A DNA stretch of 64,000 bases from Corythucha ciliata (lineage: Eukaryota > Arthropoda > Insecta > Hemiptera > Tingidae). Shown here in pieces: positions 37,024 through 48,179 of the stretch. The stretch spans positions 14,322,001 to 14,386,000 of the forward strand of contig CM075937.1 of the NCBI GenBank assembly GCA_038030265.1. Reading direction: 5' to 3'. Within the stretch, counting starts at the first letter, position 1. Every line of letters starts with the position of its first letter. Position numbers and translations under genes: made by a program. Below the pieces are notes generated by a model. That model was not told where the DNA came from, did no database searches, and saw only the letters and a program-made list of their open reading frames with translations.

Positions 37024-38024
37024 AAGTTCTTCAGGTGGAGATGGACGGTGCGAAAGGAAATGACGTCAATGTACAGTTTTGAAGCATTTAAGGGAACTCT
37101 AAAATGTTTTGTTTACAAATAACAAATAAAAAATGAACCCTCAGAAAATACATCTCCCCCCCCCCCATTCCCAATCCATCCATTTCATTAACTGCTTTGA
37201 CGTCATGAAACCACCACTCAAAATTTTTAAAAATTCTGTTTAAAAAAACCCTTCATTGATTTCGATGTTTAATGTGAGCAATTAAGAAGAACGATTGTTC
37301 GATTGTTGAAGAGCCCTCTTCAAGAATCACTAGTGCTTGAAAAATGTGCAAGTTCCCCGTTGGCTGGTAAAATATAGAAAAACACGAATTTGCGGAAGAA
37401 ATGAAGAAAAACGCCAATTCACCAAGAGAATTGAGAGAAATTGCTAATTCACTGAAAAAAAAATCAGAAAAAGCACTCATTCGCAGATAAAATTGGAATG
37501 AACGCTAATCCACAGCTAAAATGGAAAAAAACGCTAAATTCACGGGTCAAATAGAGAAAAATGCTAATTCGCCGCTAAAATGGAGAAAAACGCTAATTCG
37601 TAACTAGCATTGAGAAAAATTGTTAATTGAGAAAGTGCACTCGCATTCCGCAAATTGAGAAAACGCTAATTCACGATTCTTGAGGCAACTTCTTGGTTTA
37701 AATTGAAAGTTTAGACAAAGCGGCGATTCGCGGCTCAAATAGAGAAGAACACGAAATAGTGGGTAAAATATAGAAAAACGCGAATTCACCGATTAAATTG
37801 AGCAAAATTGCTAATTCGCTGAAAAAATTGAGAAAAAGCATTCATTCGCAGATAATATTGGGATGAACATTAAATGCGCGGCTATAATGCTCTAATTCGC
37901 GGGTAAAGTAGACAACAACGCTAATTCACTGCTAAAATGAAGAAAAACGCTAATTCGCAACTGGAATTGAGAAAAATTGTTAATTGAGAAATTGCACTCG
38001 AATTCCGCAAATCGAGAAAACGCT
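37024..38024 (+). repeat. 1001-bp direct duplication, copy 1
   Basis: It begins AAGTTCTTCAGGTGGAGATG and ends ATCGAGAAAACGCT. The whole segment, including the C11 run at 37156-37166 and about 640 bp of family A, is repeated at 42280-43280 with only a handful of differences (for example CTTCATTGAT here against CTTGATTGAT there). After 38024 this copy breaks into unrelated GC-richer sequence (TGCCTGAATGCCAGTGG), whereas copy 2 continues into normal family A. Confidence 0.95.
37380..38024 (+). repeat. Family A array with ~357-bp higher-order unit
   Basis: A block beginning GTAAAATATAGAAAAACACG (37367) recurs in diverged form at about 37764. TTGAGAAAAATTGTTAATTG occurs near 37610 and 37967, a period of about 357 bp holding roughly twelve 30-bp units. 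The marker unit GATTCTTGAGGCAACTTCTT is near 37675. Confidence 0.85.
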
Positions 38025-39762
38025 TGCCTGAATGCCAGTGGTGGGGTGACGGCCGGCGGGCCCACACGCATCTATAACACGCTTGAATTATTTAAAAGCA
38101 ATAATGACGCAAAACGACCAAGAGTGGAGGGACCTTTCGACCACACTCTTCGAAAACACTATTCGGGCACCTATTGCTCTCTCCAAAGACATTATAGCTT
38201 AAAAAATGTATAAGTAAGCTAATTAATAAAAAGCAAGAATGAAATTGTTTTCGAGAAAAAATGAAAAGAAAAATAAGTAGAATAACTCCGCGATCGAAGC
38301 CCCGCTGAAAGAACATTAAGACTTCAAAGGCGGTATCATTTATAAAAAAAGAACATAGAAAGAGGAAAACCTCTCACACTCCCTCCTCTTCACCATCCAG
38401 TGTCTTTTCGCGCCCCACTATTCAATCGGGTTTTCAAGAATCACGACGTTTCAGAAAGATTCGAACAAATTTTTCACTCTTGAAACAGGAAACATTTATA
38501 AAACGAGGTTAATTCTTTTCAACCTAGGGGAGGAATGACGAAGAAAACACGAGTATTACTGGATGAAAAAAAAAAAAAAAAAAAAAAAAAAAACGTAAGG
38601 GTCAGTCGACAACCCGCAATTATGTGCCGTGATTATATATATACACGAATTTGTATTTTTCCTTTGAAGATTCCCGCTGCAGCATCTTTCAGAAGTTTAA
38701 ATATCATTACGTTTACTGTTTTTTCTCTCTTCAAGTCCCAAATATTTGTCACCGTCAAAACCACTTATGCTAACATACCTAAAATTGTTTTTTAAAACTT
38801 ATAATGAGCTTCTCGTCCTAATCGTTTTTTCTTGTTAGGATGTTTAAAAAAAAAAGATCAAAGTAAAGGAACTAAAAAAACACCGGATTCAATTCGTTCA
38901 AAAGTTAAAAAAGGCAACTTCTATGAATGCGCCCCCCCCCCTTCCATTCAACCACACTAGTACACTAAGTCGTATTCGCAGTTAATGAAAGGGGAATACA
39001 ATTAAAGTGAGATAATGATGAGGTAGAATTTACGAGATCATAAGTCAGTTCCTCTGCATCTGAGCATCAATGAACATAAAATCTGCTTACACACCGGAGA
39101 ACTGTTGATGTACAGGATAGGAAACCTCAACCACCTCAGGAAACCTCATCAACTCATCTGCCCCCTCCCCTATCACAATTCCCACTCTGGATGAAAAAAA
39201 GCACACGAGTGAAAAAAAAAATGATACATAAAAACTATAACACTGATGACGGCGAACTTGCAATTTTTGAACTCTAAAAAAACGAATAAAACCGGTCTTT
39301 GAACTGGCCATTTCAACCTTTCGATTGACTTTCACTGGAGCAACAGACGACTGTCACTTTTTCCCTCACGACTTTGAATATTGGCCTCATAGCTCTCAGT
39401 TTAGCCCATTAATCCAACTATTATACCAATAAAATGATAATTTATTCCGCAATTGGCATTGAGAAAATTACTTTTAATTAATTAATTTATTATTTTCTGC
39501 CCCAAAACCCCGTGAATTCGTGAGAGAATCTCGCTTGTTCTGTCCAGACAAAAATGTGTTTTCACCTCAGAATCCGGTCATATAGTCTGGCCTAATTGGC
39601 CAGAAAACCTCAGATTCGAAGACGCATTACAGGAGGGGGAACGCGCCCCATCTTGCTTCCGGGGTTTTTCGGCCACCTGCCTACTGATGTGGTTATGCAG
39701 GGTGTTGGAAAGAGTGGTCTTGGTCTGGGAGTGAAATCATGGCCTTGATGCGGTCTTGGGGT
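38025..39762. other. Spacer with poly(A) tract, no gene recognised
   Basis: It contains an A28 run at 38566-38593 and a C10 run at 38932-38941. Open frames are short and without domains. Confidence 0.4.
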
Positions 39763-40058
39763 CATGAATTTAAGAGGGGGTTTCAGGCGGGTTTCCTCGA
39801 CCCCTTCCCAGTCGCCCCTCGCCAAAAACTTCGCACATAAATTTTGGTTCCATTTCTGCATCAATATTCGATTTCAACGTCTCATTTTAATCTTCAGGAA
39901 GTTCTACAGTGACGTTAGATCTTGCCTGAAGATTAAAATTAGACTTTGAAATCGAATATTGGTGCAGAAATGGAGCAAAAATTTATGTGCGAAGTTTAGG
40001 CGAGGGGCGACTGGGAAGGGGTCGAGGAGACCCGCCTGAAACCCCACCTTAAATGATG
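39763..40058. mobile_element. Palindromic MITE, ~296 bp
   Basis: GGTTTCAGGCGGGTTTCCTC, then GACCCCTTCCCAGTCGCCCC at the left is mirrored by GGGGCGACTGGGAAGGGGTC, then GAGGAGACCCGCCTGAAACC at the right. The mirror runs almost to the centre near 39912 (ATTTTAATCTTCAGG against CCTGAAGATTAAAAT). A diverged half-copy (TTGGTGCAGAAATACGG to GGGTCGAGGAAACC) lies near 47977-48054. Confidence 0.9.
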
Positions 40059-40450
40059 AATAAACCGCGATTAAAATGCGTTTGTTGGTTAATCAAATAC
40101 ACATACATCACGAGGAGGCGGGTTGAGTTGTAGATACTGGAAAGAGAGAGAGGGACTCGTCGGTATAGAGAGGCAGAGTGTTCAACAAATGAGAAATGTT
40201 AATATTTCACCCTGTGATTCTGATTCTGCGTCAAAATTAAGCCATATCAACGTTATACTTGTCTCAAAAAGGCGAATTTCACTGGCAACCTGGGAGACGG
40301 ATTTGTTTGACAACGAAGCTTGAAACTTTCCTGTCATTTCGACATTTCAAAGCCACGAAAATTTGTTTTTTGGTCTCAAACTGATGATGTCAACGCTGAA
40401 ACTGACCATTTGGACCCGAAACTGTTCAAATCAGCCTCAGAAACGGAATA

Positions 40451-40693
40451 AGGCCAGGTCACACCTATCATGCACGCTTCCGATCCGACACCGATCATGC
40501 ATGTCGGATCGGAGACTGTGGAAACCCTCGTAACGGTTAGACTATATTTGGGTTGGAAAGGCAATTTGAGAGGGCTGGGAAGCGTAATAGCCGTGAATTA
40601 TTCGGTATTAACGCCTATTACGGTCCCCACACCTATCAAAAAATGCATGATCGGTGTCGGATCGGAAGCGTGCATGATAGGTGTGACCTGGCC
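40451..40693. mobile_element. MITE with ~52-bp near-perfect terminal inverted repeats and TA flanks
   Basis: AGGCCAGGTCACACCTATCA then TGCACGCTTCCGATCCGACA at the left is mirrored by TGTCGGATCGGAAGCGTGCA then TGATAGGTGTGACCTGGCC at the right. TA flanks both ends (40449-40450 and 40694-40695). The near-perfect arms imply recent mobility. The interior has an extra inner copy of the CCGATCATGCAT theme. Confidence 0.88.
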
Positions 40694-40859
40694 TACACTC
40701 GGCTATAAAAAAGGCAATTTTTCATAGAATATTTTTTTCCAAATTCCCTAAAAGTGGCCATGGCCTCTAGCGAACAGAGGTAGGAGCGAGGGAGGCGGAC
40801 CACCCCAGGCTCCTCCACTTCGGATAGGGCCACCCCACGTTAAACGTGAAAAAATAATG

Positions 40860-41850
40860 ATTTATGGGCTGTAAAGATGTTAAAAAATTGCTAACTCGCT
40901 TCTAAAATTGAGAAAAAGCGCTCATTCACGGATCCTATTGCGAAAAAGCGCGGTACGCGGAATGAAGTGCTAATTCGCGTCAGCAATTGAAAATAATCGT
41001 ATTCTTTTGTAGCAAAAATAAAAACAACAACAACAACAACAACAACAACAAAAAACGCTATACCATTTTCAGTTATAAAAAATCAGAAAAAAAAACCCTT
41101 ATTCACAGCTAAAATAGAGAAAACGTCAATGCGCGGATTCTTGTGGCAACTTCGCTGCTGAATCATGAGAAAAACGCTAATTCGTGGGTACAATTGGAGA
41201 TAACAATTTTTTTGGGAAACGACAATACGCTGCCAAAATTTAGAAAAAAACGCTAATTCACGCCTGAAAAATCGAGATAAAAGCAAATTCGCGGATATAG
41301 AAGTGAGAAAATTCTCAAATTCACTGCGCTCATTCTCTTCAAAATTATTGAAAACGCACTCATGCGCGGGTAGAATAGAGAAAAATGCGGTAATTTATAG
41401 CGTTTTCCATTTTCATAAAAGTCTGCTTCAGAGCAATTCATTTCAACCTGTATTCTCCATTAACACAAATGTTTTAATTTAGAGGAGGACGAGTGGAAAT
41501 GAACTGCTCTAGAGCGGAATTTTATGTAAATGGAAAACTCTATTATTTTACTCATCAGGTTAAAAAGTGTACTTTTACGTCTGCCAGCCTGCCACTTAAA
41601 AAACCAATTCTGCTAAAATTAAGAAAAAGCGCTATGCATCACAACAGAAATTGGGAAAACGACATCTTGGGGCTACTTTCGTGACTGAAATAGAAAAACC
41701 CACTAATTCCCGCGGCTAAAACGGAGAGGAACCGCTGATTGACGGGTAAAATATAGAGAGAAAAGCGAATTCACGGCTAAAATAAAGAAGAACGCGAATT
41801 GGCGGGTAAAATAAAGAAAAACGCGAATTCGCGGATGAAATAATTGCCCA
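40860..41850 (+). repeat. Family A array interrupted by a palindrome
   Basis: A units run at 40860-41390 and 41580-41850, with marker units near 41129 and 41667. A (CAA)10 microsatellite lies at about 41023-41052. The interruption at 41395-41542 is a palindromic insert. Confidence 0.8.
41395..41542. mobile_element. Palindromic MITE inside family A
   Basis: TATAGCGTTTTCCATTTTCA, then GAGCAATTCATTTC at the left is mirrored by GAAATGAACTGCTCTAGAGC, then ATGTAAATGGAAAACTCTA at the right. The same terminal word TATAGCGTTTTCCATTTGCA occurs at 50898, so this is a small dispersed family. Confidence 0.8.
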
Positions 41851-42011
41851 ATTAGGGGAATTAGGGTGACTAAAATTGACAGCATTATGGCTCGTGAATC
41901 TGAGTTTATGATCTATCGAAATTGATACTTTTTCGAGTAAACCACGATCCTGTTACAGTTTTAACCTTAATGGGGAACTTGCATGAATGCCCGATTTAGT
42001 AGAAAAGTGTA

Positions 42012-42193
42012 AGGCCCCGCGCACACTAGGAGAAAAAAGACGCCGACGCGCGCATCCGACTCGTGCACTAAAAACACATAGAACTCTATGGGGTCTTTCA
42101 CATTGGACGCGTACGCGAGAGTCGTCTCTTCCCCGAGAAAAAAGACGCGGACTCGCGCGTCGGCGTCTTTTTTCTCCTAGTGTGCGCCGGCCC
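42012..42193. mobile_element. GC-rich palindromic MITE with TA flanks
   Basis: CGCACACTAGGAGAAAAAAG then ACGCCGACGCGCG at the left is mirrored by CGCGCGTCGGCGTC then TTTTTTCTCCTAGTGTGCG at the right. TA flanks at 42010-42011 and 42194-42195. It is strikingly CpG-rich for this AT-rich region. The ends AGGCCCCG and GGGCCGG resemble other MITEs here. Confidence 0.88.
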
Positions 42194-42279
42194 TAACAGT
42201 GAATTGGCACATGGACAGAAGGATATCAACAGTAGTTGCAGCCCGATTGGTGCGTCTGGTGGTTTTGAAATAAATTCCA

Positions 42280-43280
42280 AAGTTCTTCAGGTGGAGATGG
42301 ACGGTGCGAAAGGAAATGACGTCAATGTACAGTTTTGAAGCATTTAAGGGAACTCTAAAATGTTTTGTTTACAAATAACAAATAAAAAATGAACCCTCAG
42401 AAAATACATCTCCCCCCCCCCATTCCCAATCCATCCATTTCATTAACTGCTTTGACGTCATGAAACCACCACTCAAAATTTTTAAAAATTCTGTTTAAAA
42501 AAACCCTTGATTGATTTCGATGTTTAATGTGAGCAATTAAGAAGAACGATTGTTCGATTGTTGAAGAGCCCTCTTCAAGAATCACTAGTGCTTGAAAAAT
42601 GTGCAAGTTCCCCGTTGGCTGGTAAAATATAGAAAAACACGAATTTGCGGAAGAAATGAAGAAAGACGCCAATTCACCAATAGAATTGAGAGAAATTGCT
42701 AATTCACTGAAAAAAAATTCAGAAAAAGCACTCATTCGCAGATAAAATTGGAATGAACGCTAATCCACAGCTAAAATGGAAAAAAAACGCTAAATTCACG
42801 GGTCAAATAGAGAAAAATGCTAATTCGCCGCTAAAATGGAGAAAAACGCTAATTCGTAACTAGCATTGAGAAAAATTGTTAATTGAGAAAGTGCACTCGC
42901 ATTCCGCAAATTGAGAAAACGCTAATTCACGATTCTTGAGGCAACTTCTTGGTTTAAATTGAAAGTTTAGACAAAGCGGCGATTCGCGGCTCAAATAGAG
43001 AAGAACATGAAATAGTGGGTAAAATATAGAAAAACGCGAATTCACCGATTAAATTGAGCAAAATTGCTAATTCGCTGAAAAAATTGAGAAAAAGCATTCA
43101 TTCGCAGATAATATTGGGATGAACATTAAATGCGCGGCTATAATGCTCTAATTCGCGGGTAAAGTAGACAACAACGCTAATTCACTGCTAAAATGAAGAA
43201 AGACGCTAATTCGCAACTGGAATTGAGAAAAATTGTTAATTGAGAAATTGCACTCGAATTCCGCAAATCGAGAAAACGCT
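42280..43280 (+). repeat. 1001-bp direct duplication, copy 2
   Basis: Near-identical to 37024-38024. Its left edge joins GAAATAAATTCC, unrelated to the left flank of copy 1. Its right edge continues smoothly into family A with the next marker unit (GATTCTCGAGGCAACTTC) near 43288, about 357 bp after the marker inside the copy. This makes copy 2 the more natural context for the satellite half. Confidence 0.95.
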
Positions 43281-43500
43281 AATTCAAGATTCTCGAGGCA
43301 ACTTCATGGCTTAAAATTGAGAGTTTAAAAAGGACGCCAATTCGATGCTTAAATAGAGGCTGAAGCTATATGGTTTACTAAAATGAAATGCTAAAATTGA
43401 GAAAAAGCACTACAATTCGCAGCTAAACTTGAGAAAATGTGCTAATTCACGGATGAAATTGGGAAAAAGTGCTGGATCACGGCTAAAATCTCTCAAAAGC
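43281..43500 (+). repeat. Family A array continuing from duplication copy 2
   Basis: AATTCGCAGCTAAACTTGAG and AATTCACGGATGAAATTGGG units extend to about 43500, where a dispersed repeat begins. Confidence 0.75.
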
Positions 43501-43745
43501 TAGGGGTGTCAATTCAAATTGGTGCTTTGTGTGAGTTGTCCCCCGCACAGGAACTTGCTGATCTGCTGACTAACCCTTTCCTGAGGAAACTATCACGCAC
43601 GTGAACTATATTTCTACGTAGTGCGTTTCCTTGTCAAAATTCAAAATTCCGTGCCGAAACTGACAACAAAGTTGGACAGGATCCAATGGCGGAGCTACAC
43701 CAGTCCGGGCCCGAATTCCCACATGAGGCCCTCTAGTTTCTCTGA
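43497..43745 (+). repeat. Dispersed repeat, copy 1 (also at 47515-47890)
   Basis: GGTGTCAATTCAAATTGGTG, GCACAGGAACTTGCTG, AACAAAGTTGGACAGGATCC and a following GGGCCCG block match the copy at 47515-47890 in the same order. CAATGGCGGAGCTACACCAG here resembles a degenerate hAT terminus. Its full extent is unknown. Confidence 0.7.
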
Positions 43746-43749
43746 ACAA

Positions 43750-46440
43750 AAGCAACAAAAACAGAATAGTGAACAAGCATCAAGTGAATGCATGGTCAAG
43801 TTGCACATTTCTGGGTGGATGTTTAAATTGACAGTTTCGTTCATAAATAATGGATTGAAGGAGAAGTATAAAAACGATGCAAGGCGTCTCTGGGACAAAT
43901 TTGAGAAATATTAGCTCCGAAAAATTATAAAAAGGGAAGGATAAACGGACAAAATTGAGTACCCCTCCTGGCGTTAAAAAATAATTTATCGAAGCACACT
44001 GTGAGGAATGTAAATTAAAGGATAAAATACCGCATACCAGGCTTTAAAAACTGTTGAAAATATGCGTTGCAGCTTTAGTAGAGAAGAGCCGTTCATTGAA
44101 GGGGGGGGGGGGTTGGCCAGCTGAAGTCGGCTTCGACCACAAAAGGAGAGCCAGAAGGGAGGATGAACAGGCTTCTTCTTCCTTTTCTTTTCCATTCTAC
44201 TTCATGATCCACCGACTCGATGAACAACCGCTCCATGTTCTCGGAGTTCCTGCATAGACGGGTTTTGTCCAGGTACACATCAAAAAAAGGTACAAAATAA
44301 TCCGAGACTGGGAGGGTGTTCTCCCAACCCTACGGACCCCCGGTCTCGTCATCCCTTCACCCAGCTCAAACGCGGCTTCAATCTCGACGACTTCTAGGTC
44401 TTTCCTCACCAGATGGGCTTCAAAACATTTCTTTGCTTCTTCCCTTTTTATAAAGACTCCCCGCAGATTTCCCTTCCATGAAAAACAAGACAAGTGAGAC
44501 GCAGACCACCCACCGTGACTTGAAGCAGAAAAGTTAACAGGAAAAAAGTCGAGGGAAATTCCTCAAGGAGTTCCACTTCCAAGCTAGTATAAACCTTTAT
44601 GGTTAAAACGAATTGAAAAGTGACTCACACTACTGACAGGGGGTAAAGTGGCAATCAAAATTGTTGAGACTATTCATCAGTCCTTATGAGAAGCGGTTTC
44701 CGTAATAAAGAGTCCGGCTTTTGACCAATTAGCGCTTATTATTTTAAATGAACCTTCTTCTTGAAATTTTTCTGAACTTATAAAATAAAGAAAGCAAAAA
44801 CGTTATGGGCTTTAAACTAAAAATAATCAACTCGGAATTCCGACCATACAAGGCGTCGGAAGATTTGAAAAAAAGATACGGCTTTTAAGAGCTTCGTCCT
44901 TTTTTAGCCCTCTCCAACTGACCCTCAAGTTCCATGAAATAGAACTTTTTTTTCTTTTTCTTCTTCGAAAAAAAGAATAACAACCACCACATTAGCATAT
45001 TTAAAAATTATGTGGCTACGATGGACCTAAAGTTGGTCGGATTGTGAGGCGAGGGCAGTGGACGGCAAAGAAGGGATTTGAGCACGCGTAAGCCCCTAGC
45101 CCCCCCCCCCCGCCAAAATACCAGAATGCCAACTATTTCAAAAGGTGCCCTTTTAACGAGTGACCATACGCCTACCCCTATTTTCTTTTTTCCGCTGACC
45201 CTCTTTTCTCGAGAAAAAGAAAAAAAAGAAATCTGATGGAGGCAATTAGTTCCGGAACTCCCTTTTCTCGGCGGAGGAACGTAAAATGACTGCGTCCCAT
45301 CCACAAACGCGCGCGCACACACACGGTAAGGGGTGAGCAGAGGAAAAAGAATGAAAGGGAGTGAGAACCTTGAGAAAATTCGGCAGAATGAAAAGAGAAT
45401 GCACGGAAGAAGGGGGTGGGGAAGAAATACAGCCTTTTAAATGTAATTACCGCCTTTGATCAGTAACCCCCTTCCATCACCCTTTACAAAAAACCACCTG
45501 GGTTCGGTCACACTAAAAACTCTTCCCGAATTATATTTGACTTTAAAGCAAATCTTCTCCTTTGATGGAGGAAAAAAATCAAGTAAAAAGGATGAGAGCT
45601 CTATTGGTTTTCAAGATCGCAAATCTCTGCCGGTTTTTTCGTAATTAATTTAATGTCGAGGTAGCCTATTTATCGTGTATCACGTGTTCGTCTGATCTTG
45701 TCATTGCATCAAACTTTAGTAAAATTAATTAAAGAATGGTAACCCCAAGAGAGAAACACCTTTAACGAATACTTGAATCATAAAAAAAAGAGAATTTCTC
45801 TTGGATGGATACCCTTTTTTATTCGAGGCGTTCGTGCGTTTAAAAAGGGGTGCGGAGGGTATTTCAATCTTGTCATAAAAAATGCGATAATGCGATTAAG
45901 AAAATATAAGCAAGGAGGGGGGGTCTAAACCTTATGGTGACAGCGCGTGCACGACAGGGATGCAAAGGGAATTTTTCTGGGTGAAAAATATAAAAGGAGA
46001 AAGGGTGACATTCACCGAATCCGAGGGGGAATAATGCGAAGAAAAAGAAGGGAAGGGATCCAAATTTGAATTCTTTTCCACATCCAAGGACATAAATAAG
46101 ATGATAGCGGTTAGAGAGGGTTAAAAAGGCAATTCAGACGAGAAGCCAGGGAGATGAAAAAGTCAACGGGCGTTGGAAGCTGTAGAATGGACGAGAAAAG
46201 GCAGATGGAGCTACCTGTCAAGCATCATCCAAAAAATAAACCTCGCGACCCTACTTAGGAGCGAACAGAGGAGAGGTTCAAGTCATCAAAAAATACGCTG
46301 TCAACTTCCGAATTTCTTTGAAATCCGGAAAGTATCTCGAAATTCACATGCTCGCCTTTCAACAACGAAAAAAAAAAAACATTCACGGAAGTGACTCAAA
46401 AATAATTAATGTACCTACAGTACCAAAAAACGCTGCGAAT
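43750..46440. other. AT-rich spacer or intron, no gene recognised
   Basis: It contains G12 at 44101-44112 and C12 at 45100-45111, plus T- and A-rich tracts. Overlapping open frames at 43986-44493 on both strands have no domain and no consistent splice structure. Confidence 0.4.
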
Positions 46441-46450
46441 TATCGAACAA

Positions 46451-46836
46451 TGACTTATTATTTAGACTTTTTATGGGTTTATTATTCATGGATGTAGTCA
46501 AATCTGGCTTGAAATTACATGAAAATCGACACCCCACACCCAGAAAATGCCCATTTTGGACCCGCTTTTGGCCCATAAAACCCCAGGGAGTTATTTGATC
46601 AAACTGATCAGATGTTAGGACCAACTAGACCCCAAATGGAGTCTATGTGCGAAAGAACGAGTTTTTCCGAGCAATCCTAGGGCAAGATATGGCCCGGACG
46701 GCGGACGGACATTTTTTTATTATTTCAGATTTGGATTCTACACACTTTGAAACGTAAAACTACACATTTTGAGGGGGGGTCAAAAAATTTTTTTTGCGAT
46801 ACGATTACAAAGACTTATTATTGAGAAATAATAAGT
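46451..46836. mobile_element. Possible element bounded by GACTTATTATTT inverted ends
   Basis: GACTTATTATTT at the left recurs as its complement AAATAATAAGTC at the right, where a second copy also forms a perfect 11-bp-arm hairpin (GACTTATTATT, loop GAGA, AATAATAAGTC, at 46811-46836). The interior is unique. A hairpin at one end recalls Helitron 3' ends, but no CTRR terminus was seen; classification is open. Confidence 0.4.
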
Positions 46837-47514
46837 CAAAATATAAGAATACATCAGCAGATTGGGTCGAGGTTGTATGGTGCCTGGTCAACTCGATCTT
46901 TTTTGGAGGTAAATAGTAGAAGTTTTCTCCACAACTGGTAAAATTTCACTAAAAAACCTCACTACCGCTATCGACCAGTTATACTCGTATGTTGGTACTG
47001 AAATCTAGCCTCTCGGCAAAGCACTTCGATATCTAGCTCTTGAACCTGTTTTTTCTACCACTTAATAATCATTTAGGCCCTAATAAATCGAATATTCAGC
47101 ACTCCAATAAATTACAGGAAAATGAAAACCTGGCGATTTCTTGGTGAGAGAAACGCAAATTTGTACTCTGTTAAAAAAATAATAATAAAATAAAATATTG
47201 GACATGTTCTCCCCTTACTGTAGTGTGATAACTGTCAATTTAGGTCATATCAAATACACGCACCCCGGAATACACCAATTTCACTAAAATAATGAAAACT
47301 AAATCATATATTTTTAATTGAATTCTTGAAAATGTATGATGATGACGTCAACGGGCGGTTTTGACGAGTTTGTGCGTGTGAGAAGGGGACGGTTTGCAAT
47401 GAGGCTTCGAAACAATAGTGGACAACAATTAATTCCTTCGAGTGAAAAAAAAAAAAAAATCAGAACTGCCTATTTGATGTAATTTTCCCTTGCATCGTCC
47501 ATCCTGCTCTCCTT

Positions 47515-47890
47515 AAAAGCTCAAGGTGTCAATTCAAATTGATGCTTCGTGTAAATTCCCCTGCACCTGCACAGGAACTGGCTTCCCCCCCCCACCCTGC
47601 CATCTAAACTTGCAGGCTGGCCTGGCCAACAAATCCTTTCCCGTAGAAACTGTTGCGCACGTAAACAAAGCACAGTAACTTTCAAGTCAAGAAATCCAGT
47701 TTTTTGGTTCAAAACTCGAAATATTGATGCTGAGACTGACTCTTGAACCCAGAAACGGTTTCTAGCTATGCGTTTCCTATCAAAATTCCAGACCAAATTT
47801 AACAAACAAGTTGGACAGCGTTCAATAGGGGCCCAATAGGGACCAATAGGGGCCCGGGGCGGAAATCTTTACGAGACCCTTCAGTCTGTA
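47515..47890 (+). repeat. Dispersed repeat, copy 2 (also at 43497-43745)
   Basis: GGTGTCAATTCAAATTGATG, GCACAGGAACTGGCTTCC, AACAAGTTGGACAGCGTTC and TAGGGGCCCGGGGCGG match the order of the copy at 43.5 kb with an extra internal stretch. A local triplication of an AATAGGG-type word lies near 47824-47850. Confidence 0.7.
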
Positions 47891-48179
47891 CGGTACGGTC
47901 TTGCTTTCCTATAATATTATAAAAAAAGATCATACGCGCGTGCACAATTTCCTGGAGATTCAAATGGCAGCTTGAAGTCCAGGATTGGTGCAGAAATACG
48001 GCGATGATTTACGTAATGCCGAGGTATAACTGGATGGGGGGGGGTCGAGGAAACCATTGAAGCTTAAAATGAAAAGCCCCCCCCTCGATAATACCTCGAG
48101 ATAGAGGCGAGAGGAACTCACCTTATCCTTAACCCCCCCTAGACTCGCAAGCGCAGTCATGGTGGGGCACCTGCCCGCC

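Noticed and set aside
46811..46836. Helitron 3' end (hairpin)
   Set aside because: The hairpin is perfect but AT-only in its arms and is not followed by CTRR-T; no 5' TC end was found.
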